64,000 nt of DNA. Origin: Neocallimastix lanati (nom. inval.). Lineage: Eukaryota; Neocallimastigomycota; Neocallimastigomycetes; Neocallimastigales; Neocallimastigaceae. The notes beneath the pieces are model-generated. The model saw only the letters and a program-made list of their open reading frames with translations, had not been told where the DNA came from and did not search any database. Location of the stretch: the NCBI GenBank assembly GCA_016946835.1, contig JACVTC010000002.1:3216001-3280000 (forward strand), in the 5' to 3' direction. Both the position numbers and the translations under genes were made by a program. Shown here piece after piece: positions 1-15,124 of this stretch. How positions within the stretch are numbered: the first letter of the stretch is position 1; each line of letters starts with the position of its first letter.

Positions 1-540
1 TAGTATTAATACTTTATTTTTTTTTGTGTTAATATGTAATTTGTTACATTGTTGCTTTTAAATGAAATAAAAATTATTTATTTTTAAAATTAAATAATTT
101 AATTTAAATATGGATTAAATAATAATAAAAATTCAAAGTAAATATTTTAATAGTTATTATACTTTATCAGCTGAGTTACGAAGGCATCACAAAAAACCTT
201 AGATTCAACATAGAAGAAATTGGAAATGAGAAAAGCAAAAAGATAATAGGTAGAAGGAATATAGTTGGGTGGAGAAAAGAAGGATACTATTAGTATTAGT
301 AGTATTAGTATATTAGTATCATATCTTTATAAATACTGAATTAGCAAATGTAATAATCTAAATTTTTAAAATATAATTGTTATTGTATAAATAGCATATA
401 ATAAAAATTCACTTAACACAAAATGTAATTTAATATATTTACCAGAGAATTACTATTATTTGGGTACATAATTTCATATGATTTCATGTATCCATTTATA
501 TATATATATATTATTTATGATGTAGATATATTCTACTAAA
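1..540. other. AT-rich intergenic DNA
   Basis: No gene seen. Positions about 150-320 are slightly less AT-rich and include a run of TAGTATTAG-like units around 285-325. This may be old transposon sequence, but I recognise no domain. Confidence 0.5.
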
Positions 541-860
541 TTGTAATATTTCTGACGTTTATGCATTTGTTAAGGGAGCTAATACTAATGTTTATGGTTT
601 AGGGTATACTGGCTTCGCCTCAAAGGGAAGTTAGGAACAAGAGAAGCACTCCGAGAAAAAGTACTAGAAAAATTCTCAACAAATAATAAGCATGTCAGAA
701 TGCCAATGCTGAACACTCAGTAAGGCTTTCCAGAAGGGAAAACATCTGCCTATATGGAAGTGTGGACTATCTCAATACTCAATATTCATACTGCCCCTGA
801 GGGGGGGAGGGCTGAAACCAAGACCGGAAATAGAATAAAAAAAAAAAAAAAAACATAACA
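540..860 (+). repeat. A-tailed dispersed repeat, copy A
   Basis: This GC-richer island is clearly similar to the reverse complement of 62440-62765. Shared blocks in the same order include AAAGGGAAGTT.GGAAC, GAAGCACTCC.AGAAAAAG, TACTAGAAAA, CATGTCA and AACACTCAGTAAGG. It ends in a GGGGGGG tract, then AATAGAAT and a run of about 17 A's (837-853), as expected for the 3' end of a retroposed LINE or SINE. The part before 600 reads as a weak open frame, so it may be the end of a LINE ORF plus its 3' UTR. No flanking target duplication is obvious. Confidence 0.65.
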
Positions 861-1334
861 CAAAATAAATTTTATTACATTAAAAAAGTATTTATTATTA
901 TTACTTTAAATTTTTTTTTTTTTTATAATTTTTTTAACTGAACTAATTAAATAATATTTAATTAATATTAATATATTAATTATATAAATATATTTAAAAC
1001 GAGATCTTAATTTTAAAAATCCATTTAAAACTTAAAATTAAATTTTAGGATATTCAAGACCTGAGTTTGAATAATTTTCTTAGTTCAGTATATTTATCAT
1101 AATTTGTGCTTTTAATTCATTGACGTTTACCATTATATAACCAATAAAATTCAATTACATCTTTTATATTTCTTAATATTTTCATCAAAAATAAATTATT
1201 ATCTATTATCTATTACTTAATAATAATTATAAAAAAATAAAAAAAAAAAAAAAAAAGGAAAAAATCATATTTTTATTATAATTGTTTTTGGTTTTTGCTT
1301 AATTAATTAATTAATTAATTAATTATTTATTATT

Positions 1335-1365
<31 letters not shown>

Positions 1366-1612
1366 CCGACTCAATTATTGTGAACTTTTCATTTTATTTA
1401 TTTATTAATTTATAATTACATGAATATTATTTTTTTTTAAAAAAAAAAAAAATAATAATAAAATCACAAAACTAATAAAAAAATAAATAATATTCGTCCA
1501 ATTAGAACATAATAATATTTTTAAATAGTAATGGGTAATGTGAAATAAAAAGAAATATTCAAAAATAAAATGTATAAATAAATTCGGAAAAAAAAAGTTC
1601 ATAGACAACTAA
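861..1612. other. AT-rich spacer with homopolymers
   Basis: Only poly-A/poly-T runs, a short AATT run near 1300-1323 and AT-rich filler are visible. Short open frames here are low-complexity and not supported as genes. Confidence 0.6.
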
Positions 1613-1925
1613 GCCTCACCTCCAGATTATAAAATTTCTATTTTAAAAGGAATTCTTATTCTGAATTAGGAGTTTGAATTGACAAATCTGAAAGAAATTA
1701 TTATCTTCTCCTTAAGAGGCATTGGGCCCTGCTAGCTTATATTACCGCATTTTAAGTGTTGACACACCTGGTTAGTTTGCGCTTATACTATCGGAATAGC
1801 GACCCTTGTCGAGTACTAGCCCTAGACATAAATAATAAATTCTGTAAAAAGAGAGCTGCAGATCACACCAAAAATGGCGTTTTTAAAATAATCACCAAAA
1901 ATGATTTTGTTCTTAAACAAAACAT
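1613..1925. repeat. GC-richer island, probable old transposon fragment
   Basis: Base composition changes sharply between about 1613 and 1880 (for example around 1710-1760 and 1790-1830), then returns to AT-rich DNA. There is no convincing long frame and I recognise no motif. Its position beside the LINE remnant and the A-tailed repeat suggests transposon debris. Confidence 0.35.
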
Positions 1926-2400
1926 CTCATTCCTTTTTATAATTTAAATCAATAATATCTGCAACTCTTTCACCAAGAAGGAAGTTATATAATTGCCACC
2001 ATGTCACATATATATTTACACACTCATTATTCGGAAAATTACTAATATTAACACAATTATCACCAATTGATTTATTCATTTCATTATTAGTAATGATATT
2101 TCTATTTTCACTATCACTAATTATTAATATTCCTATTTTCACTTTTCACTATCAATACTATTATTATTATTAGCAATATTATTACTATTGTTATTATTAT
2201 GTTATTATTATTATTAATACTATATATTTCGATACTACTATCAAAATCTGTACTTGATTCTACATTATTTATATCTATGATAATAGTGTTTACATTCGTT
2301 TACATTACTATTTGATATTGGACAATATTTTGAAATTATAAAAAATTTTTTCATAAAGAATTCCAATATCCTTAAAACCTTAAAAATATTTCATTCCAAA
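1926..2400 (-). other. Asn-rich short open frame of unknown origin
   Basis: A minus-strand frame of about 71 codons (1927-2142) is preceded by Asn-codon microsatellite sequence at 2150-2220. It has one less repetitive stretch, with two adjacent Trp residues followed by LYNFLLGERVADIIDL. I do not recognise it. It could be an exon fragment or transposon debris; it has no supported start or splice partners. Confidence 0.25.
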
Positions 2401-2429
2401 ATTCTCAGATAAGATAACATTTAGAAAAC

Positions 2430-3990
2430 CAATGTTCCAATCGAGGATTTACTATTTTTTCTATAATAAAATGAACATCGTTCTAGACAGTCGTCTTCAA
2501 TCATATATTGGCGGCTTTGCCAACACGAGCATCGAATTTATATTCATACTTGACACGAAGTACCCATCGAAAGATCGAAAGACCAATGCTAAATTCAGGA
2601 TACGCTTTTTTAAGGTCCAAAAAAAAAAAAAAAAAAAAAAAACAAGATAAGTATCCTTATTTTCAAATTTTCGTCTCTGACATATAATTCTTAATGAAAG
2701 TGTAAAAGACTTATACATTCTTCTCGATTTACGAAATCCATACTATTTCAGGTCTTATAAATCCTTTATCAATTTCCATATTTAGAGATTCTATTAGCTA
2801 TGATTTTTACTATAATTTTTAATCCATTATTGATAAGAGAGATACCACAATAGTCATTACAATTTGATGGATCTCTCTTTTTATGAATTGAAATTATTGA
2901 TACGTTATTCCATGATTTTTGGAAAATCACCATTCCAAACACGATTGATTAAGGCTTTGAGACATTTAAAGCTAGATGAAAAAAAAAAAAAAAAAATATT
3001 ATTATTTTCATTTGATTCTTCTGAATTATTTTTACCAGATATCAAAAGCTTTGAAGAATTCTATTGGAATATCATCAGGACCATAAGCTTTATAAAAATT
3101 GAGGGTAGATGAAAATTGCTAATCGCTAATTTCTTCATCGCTAATACCTTAGAAGTAAATATCCCCATTCTTGTTGTCTTGGACTTCCTTAATTCCTTAG
3201 TACATCAGAATCTTTCCAATAATATTTAGAAAGACAATTCCTTGCAGAATCCGACCCTAAGAATTTATAATGAGAATGCAAAATTTTTAATTTTTCATCT
3301 GTAGGATAAAACAAGTTCATTGTTATTGTTTTTAATAGGATGAGAGGGAGAGACCGTGAAAGATTTTTTTTTTTAGACTATGAAAAAACCTTATTTAATT
3401 AATAATAATAATAATAATAAAATTACATGATTTAAATGAAAAATAACAATAAAATACATGAAATAAAAATATTATATATTATAAATTTATAAAAGTGGGT
3501 TAGAAGCAATAGTTTCTAACTTTTCCCATTCATCGATGATAATAGCACGTCCATTATTGCGAGTAATAATTTCAGTATTAGTGTTATCAATCGAATCTGT
3601 ATCAGATCTTTCACAGAGAGGTGAAAATCTATGCCTTATCATTGAGACGTCGATGCTCTTAACAACAGTAGATTCAATAGATTCAATGGAATACCATTTC
3701 ATCATCAATCTAAAATCGTGAAAGATTGATTATTTTATTTTTTTTATATTATAAACTTTTTTACCCATTTCCATGCTTTCCTACTATCCTTTTTAAGAAC
3801 TAACGAGCATCCAATTTTAATTCAATATAAATATTCTTTTTTCCTAAATTCATTATATTTTTTATGAATTGATTCATATAGTCTATTATACGAGTCAACA
3901 ATTTTAGTAAATTCATTGGAATCACTTGTAGATGTATAACCCTTAATTTGTTTTTATTTTATATGTTTTACCTTTGAAGACAATAAATTT
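2430..3990 (-). pseudogene. LINE (non-LTR) retrotransposon ORF2 remnant, reverse transcriptase region
   Basis: Pieces of one non-LTR ORF2 can be read in order from high to low coordinates on the minus strand. Near 3960-3770 is a pre-RT segment ending in a Lys-Asp-x-Arg-Lys-Ala-Trp-Lys-Trp motif. Near 3095-3050 is AYGPDDIPIEF. Near 2920-2770 is a stretch like the usual IxPIxKKGDPxxCxNYRGISLxN...KI...ANRI motif. Near 2690-2580 is TYLVF...DLKKAY. A T-tract (about 22 T's on the minus strand, 2619-2640) sits inside that last motif and splits it. Frame changes and in-frame stops occur throughout, so the copy is dead. The family is inferred from motif order. Confidence 0.7.
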
Positions 3991-4059
3991 TGCAGGACAT
4001 TCTAAACATTACTTTTCTGATTTCTGTTGAAGATTCCATATCATTAAGGTTTTTTATTT

Positions 4060-5386
<1,327 letters not shown>

Positions 5387-8300
5387 CTAACTTATTTGTG
5401 AAGGTTTAGGAGTATTCAGAGGTGCAATATTGGGAGTAGAAAGAGAATTTGATGTTTTGATATTATTTTCATAGGTCCTTGGAGAATTAGAATAATTCAT
5501 TACTTGATTTTCATTATAACTATTATTAGTATTAGTATTATTAACATTATTACTATTTGGATTGTCATTTGAAGGACTATTTTGTCTTGAATTAACTTGA
5601 TTTACAATATTTGGGTTATTATTGTTATTATTATCATTATTATTAGATGGATTATTATTGTATGTGATAGAAATGTGTGAATTTATTTTTGTTGGTTCAG
5701 ATGATCTTTGATTTTGACTAATATTAAAATAATTTCCTTGGGACTTATAAGTACCTCCATTATTCTTATTCTCACCCATTACAGAATAGTAATTTGTAGG
5801 AGGATTACCATTATTCATATTATTGTTACTTTCTTTATTCATTCTCATATTATTTATATTATTATTTCTTTCATTGTTCATACCCATATTATTCATATTA
5901 TTATTTCCTTCATTATTCATACCCATGTTACTCATATTATTATTTCTTTCATTCTTCATACCTATATGATTCATATTCATATTATTTATATTATTACTAT
6001 TATTTATGCTATTCATAGTACTCATACTATTCATACTACTAATACTTGCTGAACTACTTCTTCTTGAGTTTGGATAAGTATCATTATATCCTTTAGTTGA
6101 TATGTTTTGATTAGGATTAGGATTACTAACATTATTATTGTTAATATTGTTGCCATTTGTATTATTATTCATAAATGCAGAATTAGGTATACGATTATTA
6201 CCATTGTAATTATTACTATTATGATAATTACCATTATTATTATTGTTATTGTTGTTGTTGAAATGATTATTCATATTCATATTATTATTATTATCATTAT
6301 TGTTATTATTATAATATGAATATTTTGCAATTTGATTTACACTCTGATTTATATTATTATTTTGATAAGATTCTCTTTGGTATTGATTTTGATTGTTACT
6401 ATTACCAATACCATTATTATTACCATTATAACTATTATAACTATTATTATTATTATTGTTGTTGTTGTTGTTGTTGTTTTGTATGTTATTATTATTTATT
6501 TGGATTCTGGTATAATTATTATTGCTATTATTATTGATGGTATTGGCATTATTATTGATGTTATTACTATTGCCATTATTATACATAGTAAAATTGTTAT
6601 TGTTATTATTATTATTATTATAATTCATATTATAACTGTTATCCTTTATTTCTTTATTTCCTAAAGGAGATAATCTATAAGAATTAAAAGAATTATTATT
6701 CATATCAATATGATTATTACTATCCTTTGGTTTATTCATCAATTTGTCATTATACTGATTAGGTGTATTGAGCATGTCATTCATGTTTAATCCTGATCTT
6801 TTATCATCTAACTTTTCATTAGAATTCATAGTCTTTTTAATATCCTTTTTATCATTCATAAAATTATTTGGTGATACATTAGAAATATCCTTATTCTTAT
6901 TAATTCTTCTATGACGATGTCTTACAAATTCTCCATTAATAAAACTTTCTAAATAATCTTCGTGAATGGTCCAGAAACAACTTTTTGAATGAGTAGATAC
7001 TGAATCTGGAGAATGTGGTAATTTTACAAAACATTTTTGTAATGATAAATTATGTCTAATAGAGTTTTGCCAACGTTGATCTGCTCTATCAAAAGATGGA
7101 TAATGATCAACAATCCAATCGCAAATAGTACTTAATTGAGCTTTATGATTTGGACTTGACATCTAAAAAATATATATATATATATATAATAAAAATTAAT
7201 ATTTATTATATATTTTGATATATTAATAAAATATAAATTAAAAAAAAAAAGTATGTAAAATTATATGATGATAAAAAATGTATAAAATGTAATATTTAAA
7301 TTTAACTATTAATTTATATATATGTACATATATATAATACTATATATATAATTAAAATATTATATATTTTTATCCTATACTTATAGGTTATTATATATAT
7401 ATTTTTATATAGTATCATTTTATTTTATTTATCTATTTTTAACTAAAATAAAGTTAAAAAGAAAAGAAAATAATATTATAATAATAATGAATAAATTTAA
7501 AAACATACAATAGCTTGACCAATAAGTGAAGCATAAGTAGGTCTATTCTTTCTATGAGGAGAACTCATGGAATTAATATCATATGGTTTAGAATTTGCAC
7601 TTACATACTTTGAAATAGTTGGAGTAAAAGTATTTGCACCCCTATGTTGTTTTGGACCTGAAGTTGCTTGATTATTATAATTTCCATCATTATTGTTATT
7701 GAATTGAGGTGAAGAAGTTGAAGAAAATGTCTTTGGAGATGGTATTTGATTATTACTATTATTGAAAGAATTATTATTAGAATGTACTGGTGTATTATGA
7801 ATAGAACTTGGAGGAGTATTCATACTAAGAAACTTGTTCTTTTTTAAAGAATAATTATTCATATTATTATTCCTAGGATTATTATTGTTGTTATTAGTAT
7901 TAGTATTATTATAATCATTATAATTATAATAATTTGGGGATATATTTTGGTATTGATAATCTCTATTATTTGGAGTAGACATAGTACTGCTTATACTTTT
8001 ATTATCATTATAATTATATAATGGTGAAGAATATTGTGGACGGGGCATATTATTCCTTATTTCGTTCGTACGATTATTATTATTATTATTATCATTATTA
8101 TTATTTTGATAAGGTGATAAATTTAGCATGTTATTATTACCATTTTGGTATGGTGATAAATTCGACATATTATTATTATTTCCCATGCCATTCTGAGTTA
8201 AAGAATTCGAGTCGTTTGAAAAACTCATTGAATTATTATTATTATTATTATTATTATTATAATTGTATTCTTGAATTGCTTTAACTGGAGGTATGGAATT

Positions 8301-9226
8301 ATTATTTTGATAATTGTATTCTTGTTTAATTTTAGAAGGCATCATAGAATTATTATTCACTATACTATCATTATTAGTCATATCTTGTTGATTATAGGGC
8401 ATATTATCAACATTATTTTGATTCATATTTGAATTATTATTATTATTATTATTGTAATAATGTATATTGCTTATTTTTAATGAATCGTTATTATTTGTAT
8501 TATTATTATTACTATTATGAGAATAAAGTCTATTAGTATTTTGACATTTATTATCAGAAGAAATTACAGCTGAAATTTTATTATTGCTTTTAATATCAAT
8601 ATTAGGTGAATTTAGCTTCGCTGATATAGTATTCTTTTCGTTCGTATTATTTTCATTTAACTTTTTCTCAGTAGATAAAGGAAGACAAGCATTAGATATA
8701 GTTGCTAAAGCAATCAATGGATTATCTTGTTTAAACTTTGAAAATAAAATAGAATTTTATAAAAAAAAAAATAGAATTATTATTTTTATTATTTTATATA
8801 TAATGTTATTTATATTATAAAAAATTTTAATTTCTAAAATAAGAAAATGATATTCTTTTTTAAAAGTTATTTAATATTCTTTCAAATACTACTATTTCCT
8901 TTATTATATTAATTTTATTATTTCTTCTTTAATATAATTTACTACTATTATTTTTAACTTTTTAAAAAAAAATTACATAAAAATTATTTTAACCTTTTTT
9001 TTTAAAAAAAAAAATACATAATAATTAAATAAATTTTATTATGTTTTAAAAAAATTTTTTAATTTTAAAAATTAAAAATTTACAATATATTATGTAATTA
9101 AACGTATACGTTTAAATTTAATTAGAAATAAACTTTTTTATAAAAAATTTAAATTTTTACCTCTTCATCATGAAATTTTGACCAATCAACATCCACATTG
9201 ATGTTATTTGTTACACAGAAAGTCAT
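5387..9226 (-). CDS. Forkhead-box transcription factor, Asn-rich
   Basis: Sequence-specific nuclear DNA-binding protein of the forkhead family; target genes unknown. Three exons fit in frame: 9226-9161, 8735-7509 and 7162-5387, giving 1022 residues. Introns are GTAAAA...CAAAG and GTATGT...TTTAG, both phase 0. The forkhead domain spans about residues 420-517 and is assembled only after splicing: RPTYASLIGQAI ends exon 2, and exon 3 supplies the rest, including WQNSIRHNLSLQKCF (helix 3, DNA recognition) and FWTIHEDYLESF. Extra residues (about PDSVSTHSK) lengthen the loop before that FWTI strand, and a basic RHRHRR follows. The flanks are dominated by Asn homopolymers and Ser/Gln/Asn-rich sequence. 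Exon 1 supplies a clean start (AAAATGAC) and 22 residues. The forkhead call is firm; the subfamily is unassigned. Confidence 0.9.
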
Positions 9227-10734
9227 TTTGAACTATAATTTTACTTTTAAAATAAAATGTAATGGTTAGATAAAGACATAAAAGGAAATTATTAAAATTA
9301 AATTATAATTTAAAATTAATTGAAAATGCTTTTTTTTTTTTTTTTTTTTTTTTACTTCTACTCTTATTTCAATATATATTAATTTTTATATTAAAAAATT
9401 CGATTATGTAAAAAAAAAGTTTACCTAGTATTTTTATTTTATTAATATTAAAAATCAAGGTATAACTTTTTTAATACTAGCTATTATTTTTATTTTATTA
9501 TTTAATATTAGTATAAATTCTATTGTTTCTAATTATATAATCAATCAACTACTTTAATAATTTTTCCTTTTTTATCTTAAAATGTTTTATCTTGTTTTTT
9601 TGATTTTTATTTTTATTATTTAACATTAATTATTATTTTTTTTATTTATTATTTATATTTACATTAATCTAAAAACTATTTTATTCAAATTAGCATTACT
9701 ACTTATTAATTTTTTAAGGAATATTAATTATTTTATTATGAAAAAAACTGATGTTGGAATATATTTAAAATATATACTATTTATATTAATAATATACATT
9801 TTACATTAATTTTATTTATTATTATTTATTATTATTTATATTAATAAATTATTTACCTTTTTATTCTTATTCTTAAATTGTTTTTTTTTTAATATTTCTA
9901 TTTCTATTTTTAAATTAAATTTAAAAATTTTTAATTAAATTTTTTTTTATATAATTGTTTTATTAATATGTTGTAAATATATTGTAAATATTCACTAGTC
10001 AAATTAAATATTTAATAATAAACTTTATGCCTATATATAAATAATTTATTGTACTATTTAAAATGTTTATTATTATTGTTTGTTTATATCAGTTTAATTA
10101 CTATTGTATAACTTTTTTTTGGATTATTTTGGTATTTTAAATACTTTGATGTATTAAATTGATAATTTATTAAAGTATATTATATATGTATAATTTATAT
10201 ATAAAATAAATTTAATTATGTAATATTTAAAATACTAACATATTTTGAATATAAACATAATATATAGATATTCAATTATGTCATGAAATTAATTACTATT
10301 CAAAGAATAATTAAGCAATACACTTATTACTATATATTATAAATAATATTGATTAATGATAATAGATTATTAAATAATGAATTGTTTATAATTTATATTA
10401 TGTTGGCTATTATTACTAGTAGTGTCATCTTTTTTTTTATTTAAATTTTATAAAAAACGAATAGGAAATTATTTTTTGAATAGGTATTATTTATAAATTA
10501 TTATTATTTTAATATTATTATTAATCATTTTATTATTAAAATTTAATAGTAAATATTGGTGATTATTCTATTATTATACTACTATATTCTATTTTAAGAA
10601 ATTTTTATTATATGAATAATATGGCTTTTATTTAAATAATATAAAACTTTTTTTTAATCATTTATATACTACTTATATATCACATATTTTTTTTCTTAAA
10701 ATATTATTATTTCAATTTATAAGTTACAAATCTA

Positions 10735-10768
<34 letters not shown>

Positions 10769-12827
10769 ATATTTTTATGACCATTTTCTATATTACATTT
10801 AACTAATCTCTAATTTCTTTTATTAAATTGAAAAGTATTAGATTTAAATATAAAAAATGAAAATGAAATAGGTTACCTTTAAAAAAAATATATGTAGAAT
10901 TTAACTTTAAATGATTTTTTATATATATTTAAAATACTCATGTACTATTAAGATTCTTCAAAGAAAATTATTTTTCTTTTTCGTATATCTTGAATATTTT
11001 TTTAATACTATTATATTTTTAAATAAAATTAAAAATATTAAATATTAGTACTTCAGTTATATGATTCAATATTTTTTATGATAATACTATATATTATTAA
11101 ATGAATTTCAATTATTATAATAAAGATAAATAATTTTTATATTTTTTTATTAAGTTTATTTAATTTATTTATTTTTGCTTTATATATATCTATAAATTAT
11201 ATTTATTCATTACTATTTTTTTTTTATTTTAAATATTTTTATATATTAAAGGTGTTATGTTTGGCTTAGAAATAATGTATTATTTTTTTATGTTTTTTTT
11301 TTTTTCAATTTCTTTTAAATGTTTTTATATTTATTTTCAATTATTATAAATATCAAATTTTTATTTTGTGAATTATTTGTTAAAAGAAAAATATAATCTT
11401 ATTAACTTTTTTTTTTTTCTGAAAAACAAAATTAAGAATATATAAATAAATTGTTATATTATGATACATATATATTTTAAAAATATAAATAAAGCAACAT
11501 TAATAATATTTACTTTTTTTCTTATTTTTCTTTTTATTAATTGAAAAATTATATTTTTATTTTCTTTTATTTTAATTTTTAATGATTAATTGTATCCCCT
11601 TTTTTTATATAATATTATTCATACAACTTTTTTCAATTATAAACAAAATATTTAATATATTTAATTTATTAATTTCAAAAAATTGTTACCAGTAATATTT
11701 TAAAAGAAATTTATTTTTCTTTTTACAATAAAAAAAAAAAGGAAATTATTAATCAAAAAATGTAAAATGTAGATACTTTTTTTTAAATTAGTGTACTTTT
11801 TAAAAAAAGAAAAAAAAATAAAAAATAAAAATAAAATAAAATAAAATAAAATAAAATGGTTCTTTAATACAAAAATTAAAAATTAAAAAAAAAAATAAAA
11901 AATAAAAAATAAATTTCTCTAATCTAAATCTTTTGAAGAAAAAAAAAAATTTAATGCAACTATGGTATAAATTAATTAAAAAAATTTTTTTCTTTTATTA
12001 ATATAATTTTGATTTATTAATATTTATTAATATCAAACTATAAATATTATTAAATTTATTTCTTTTAATAAAAATAAATAAATAAAAATTTCATCATTTC
12101 TTAATTATTTTTATTGTAATTATTATTAATTAATATTATTAACTAATTATTTAATAATTATATTATTATTATTATTATTATATTGAAATACAGATTTAAA
12201 TAAATTTTAATAATCAATATTATTTACACATTAATTATTAATTATAAAAATGTTTTTATAAATTATTATTATTATTACTTACATTATTAAATATTTTAAT
12301 AGGCTATAAATAATAATAATAAAATCTTTTTTAGTTATTATTAGACAATAAAATGTAAACTTTTTTTTTTTTTTGATATATTTATTGTTGATGATTAATT
12401 AATAATACATTGAAATTTAATTTATCATAAAATATAAATATTATTGATTTTATTTTATTTTATTTTTTTTTTTTTTTTAATTATCAATTATTTTATTTAC
12501 TATTTATAATATTATATTTATTATTTATTATTAAATAATATTGTTTAAAATTAGCATTTCTTTTCAATTAAATAATTTTTTTAATTTCTTTATAATAAAT
12601 TAAGTAATAAATATTCATTTATAATTTTAATAGAGATCGAAATTTAATAATTACTAATTATTATTTGATATATTTCAATTTTATATTTATTACTTATTTT
12701 TTATTATTTACTTTTTATTATTTATTATTTATTTATCTATTTGCTACTTTATTTCTATCTTAACAAAAAAATCCTTTCGCCCAAGTTATACAAATATAAA
12801 ACAAAAATTAAAAAATATAAATATATT

Positions 12828-12862
<35 letters not shown>

Positions 12863-15028
12863 AAAAAAGACCTTTTTTCATTTTCCTGTATAATATTAAT
12901 TTATTCTTTTTATTCTTAAAAATAAAAAATAAAAATATTATTATTAAATATGTTTAAATATGATGTTTTATTTATTACATTATATTACAGATAAAATTCT
13001 AATATATATAATCTTATTTCATTATTTATTACTTTATTCATTATTTTTAATTAATTATTTAATTAATCAATAAATTATATATATTTTAATTATTCATTCA
13101 TTTATTATTATGTTATTTATTTATTTATTTATTAATTTATTTTTTTATTAATTAATTAAATTATTTATTTATTATTTATTTATATTAATATTATTTGATT
13201 TTTTTATTTTTTACCATATTTTGCTATTAACGATAAAGAAAGTAAAAAATTATATATATATGAACTACTAAACTTTTATTTTCATATATAGTTAAATATA
13301 TAATAATTAATTAATTATATATTATTGAGATATATAATTATATATTACTATATATAATGGATATATGTTGAAATATATTAATTAAGATAAATTTGGAAAA
13401 GTTTGTAATTTTTTTTTTATTTTTTTTTTACACATAAATTTAAATTTAAATTTAAAAAAAATTAACTAAATTAAATTGTTCAATATATTAAAATATAGAG
13501 TAATATATATAGTTTAATTAATTTATTCAAAGTTAAAATAAAAATTTATTAAACTTTAATTTTTAATTATTTATTATGATATGTACTATAATATTTTTTT
13601 TTTAAATCAAAGTTTGATAATATTCAATTTTTTTGTAATATATTAGAAAGATTACTTCTTAATATATTAATAATATATAAATTAATTTTTTATATTTACT
13701 ATGACATTTTTCATTCATTATAATGAAGTATATATTAAAATAAGCTAAATTAATTATTTATTATAATGGTTAGTACTACATTCAATTATTTTTATTTTAT
13801 TGTGAAATATATTAATACATATAATTTTAGTTTATAGAATTATACAGAAAATAACATATGTGGTAATACAATGGAATTTGCTACTTTTAAATAACTTTAA
13901 AATAAAAACTTTATTTTTAATAAATATTTTACTTTTATTTTTTATTCTTAGCAAATAGGAGTTTTAGTAATATTAATATTTACTTTTTCAAAAAAATAAA
14001 AAAATAAAAAATAAAAAAAAAGATAATTCATTTTATAATAATAATAGTACTAATAACTTTTTGAATAGGGGTTATTGTTACATAAAAAAAATATAAAGTG
14101 GCATCAGCCTCTATGATAAAATAAAATAAAATTAAAATAAAATAAAATAAAAAATTATTCCAAATGCATTTATTAATAAGTATATATATAATTTAAAATA
14201 AAAAAAAAATAATAAAAAAAATAAAAAGTAAATAATTATTTAAAAAATTTTTTATTTCTTCAAACCTTAAAAATATGATTATATATATATATCTAATAGT
14301 AAATAATTTAACAAAGAATAATAATAATAACTAATCATAGGGATTATTTTACTATTATATTTAATTGAATCGTGAAATGACGATGTCTCAAATATATAAA
14401 ACTTTATTATATGTATATATAAACAAAAACAAAATAACAATAATAGTAATCATAACATATAACTATAATTAATAACAAAAATTAAAATTTACTTAAAAAT
14501 AAGAAAAGTTGCCACTCATTAATAAATTCATTTATTGTCAAAAATAAAAATAAAAAATAAAAAAACAAAAAAAAAAATAAAAAATAAAAAAATAAAAAAA
14601 ATCAATCATTAAATCTTATCTTTAATGAGTTAAAAATTTTTATTTTAATTTTGCTCTTCAATTGACTCTAATAAGCTTTAATAACTTTTAAATTTAGAGT
14701 TTTTTTTTTTTACTTTATTTTATTTTAACTTTTATCTATATATTATTTTATATAAATATTAGTGATTTTTTATTAATTTATTATATGATATATATATTTA
14801 AATATTATAGAATGTATAATAAATTGAATGATAAGAACTTAATAAATAAATTAAATAAATTACTTTTTTTTTTTTTTTTTCGTCATTAATAAAATTATCT
14901 TTTTATACTATTTAATAATTTTAAAAAATGGAATTATCGTTAACAAGCAAATTTTTTTTTTTTTAGTTTTTATTATTATATCAAAATTATTTAATATTTA
15001 ATTAATATAAAATTATTCACTAGTAAGG

Positions 15029-15124
15029 AAGAATTATCCTAAATTTTTATTTATTAAATAAAAAAAAAAAAAAGAAAAGAATTATCCTAAATTTTTATTT
15101 ATTAAATAAAAAAAAAAAAGAAAA
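15029..15124. repeat. Two-copy tandem duplication, unit about 48 bp
   Basis: The segment GAATTATCCTAAATTTTT, followed by ATTTATTAAATA and an A-run, occurs twice in direct succession, differing mainly in A-run length. Confidence 0.8.

Noticed and set aside
5708-6664. Plus-strand open frames rich in Ile/Tyr opposite the forkhead gene
   Set aside because: They are antisense shadows of AAT/AAC asparagine codon runs in the real minus-strand exon.
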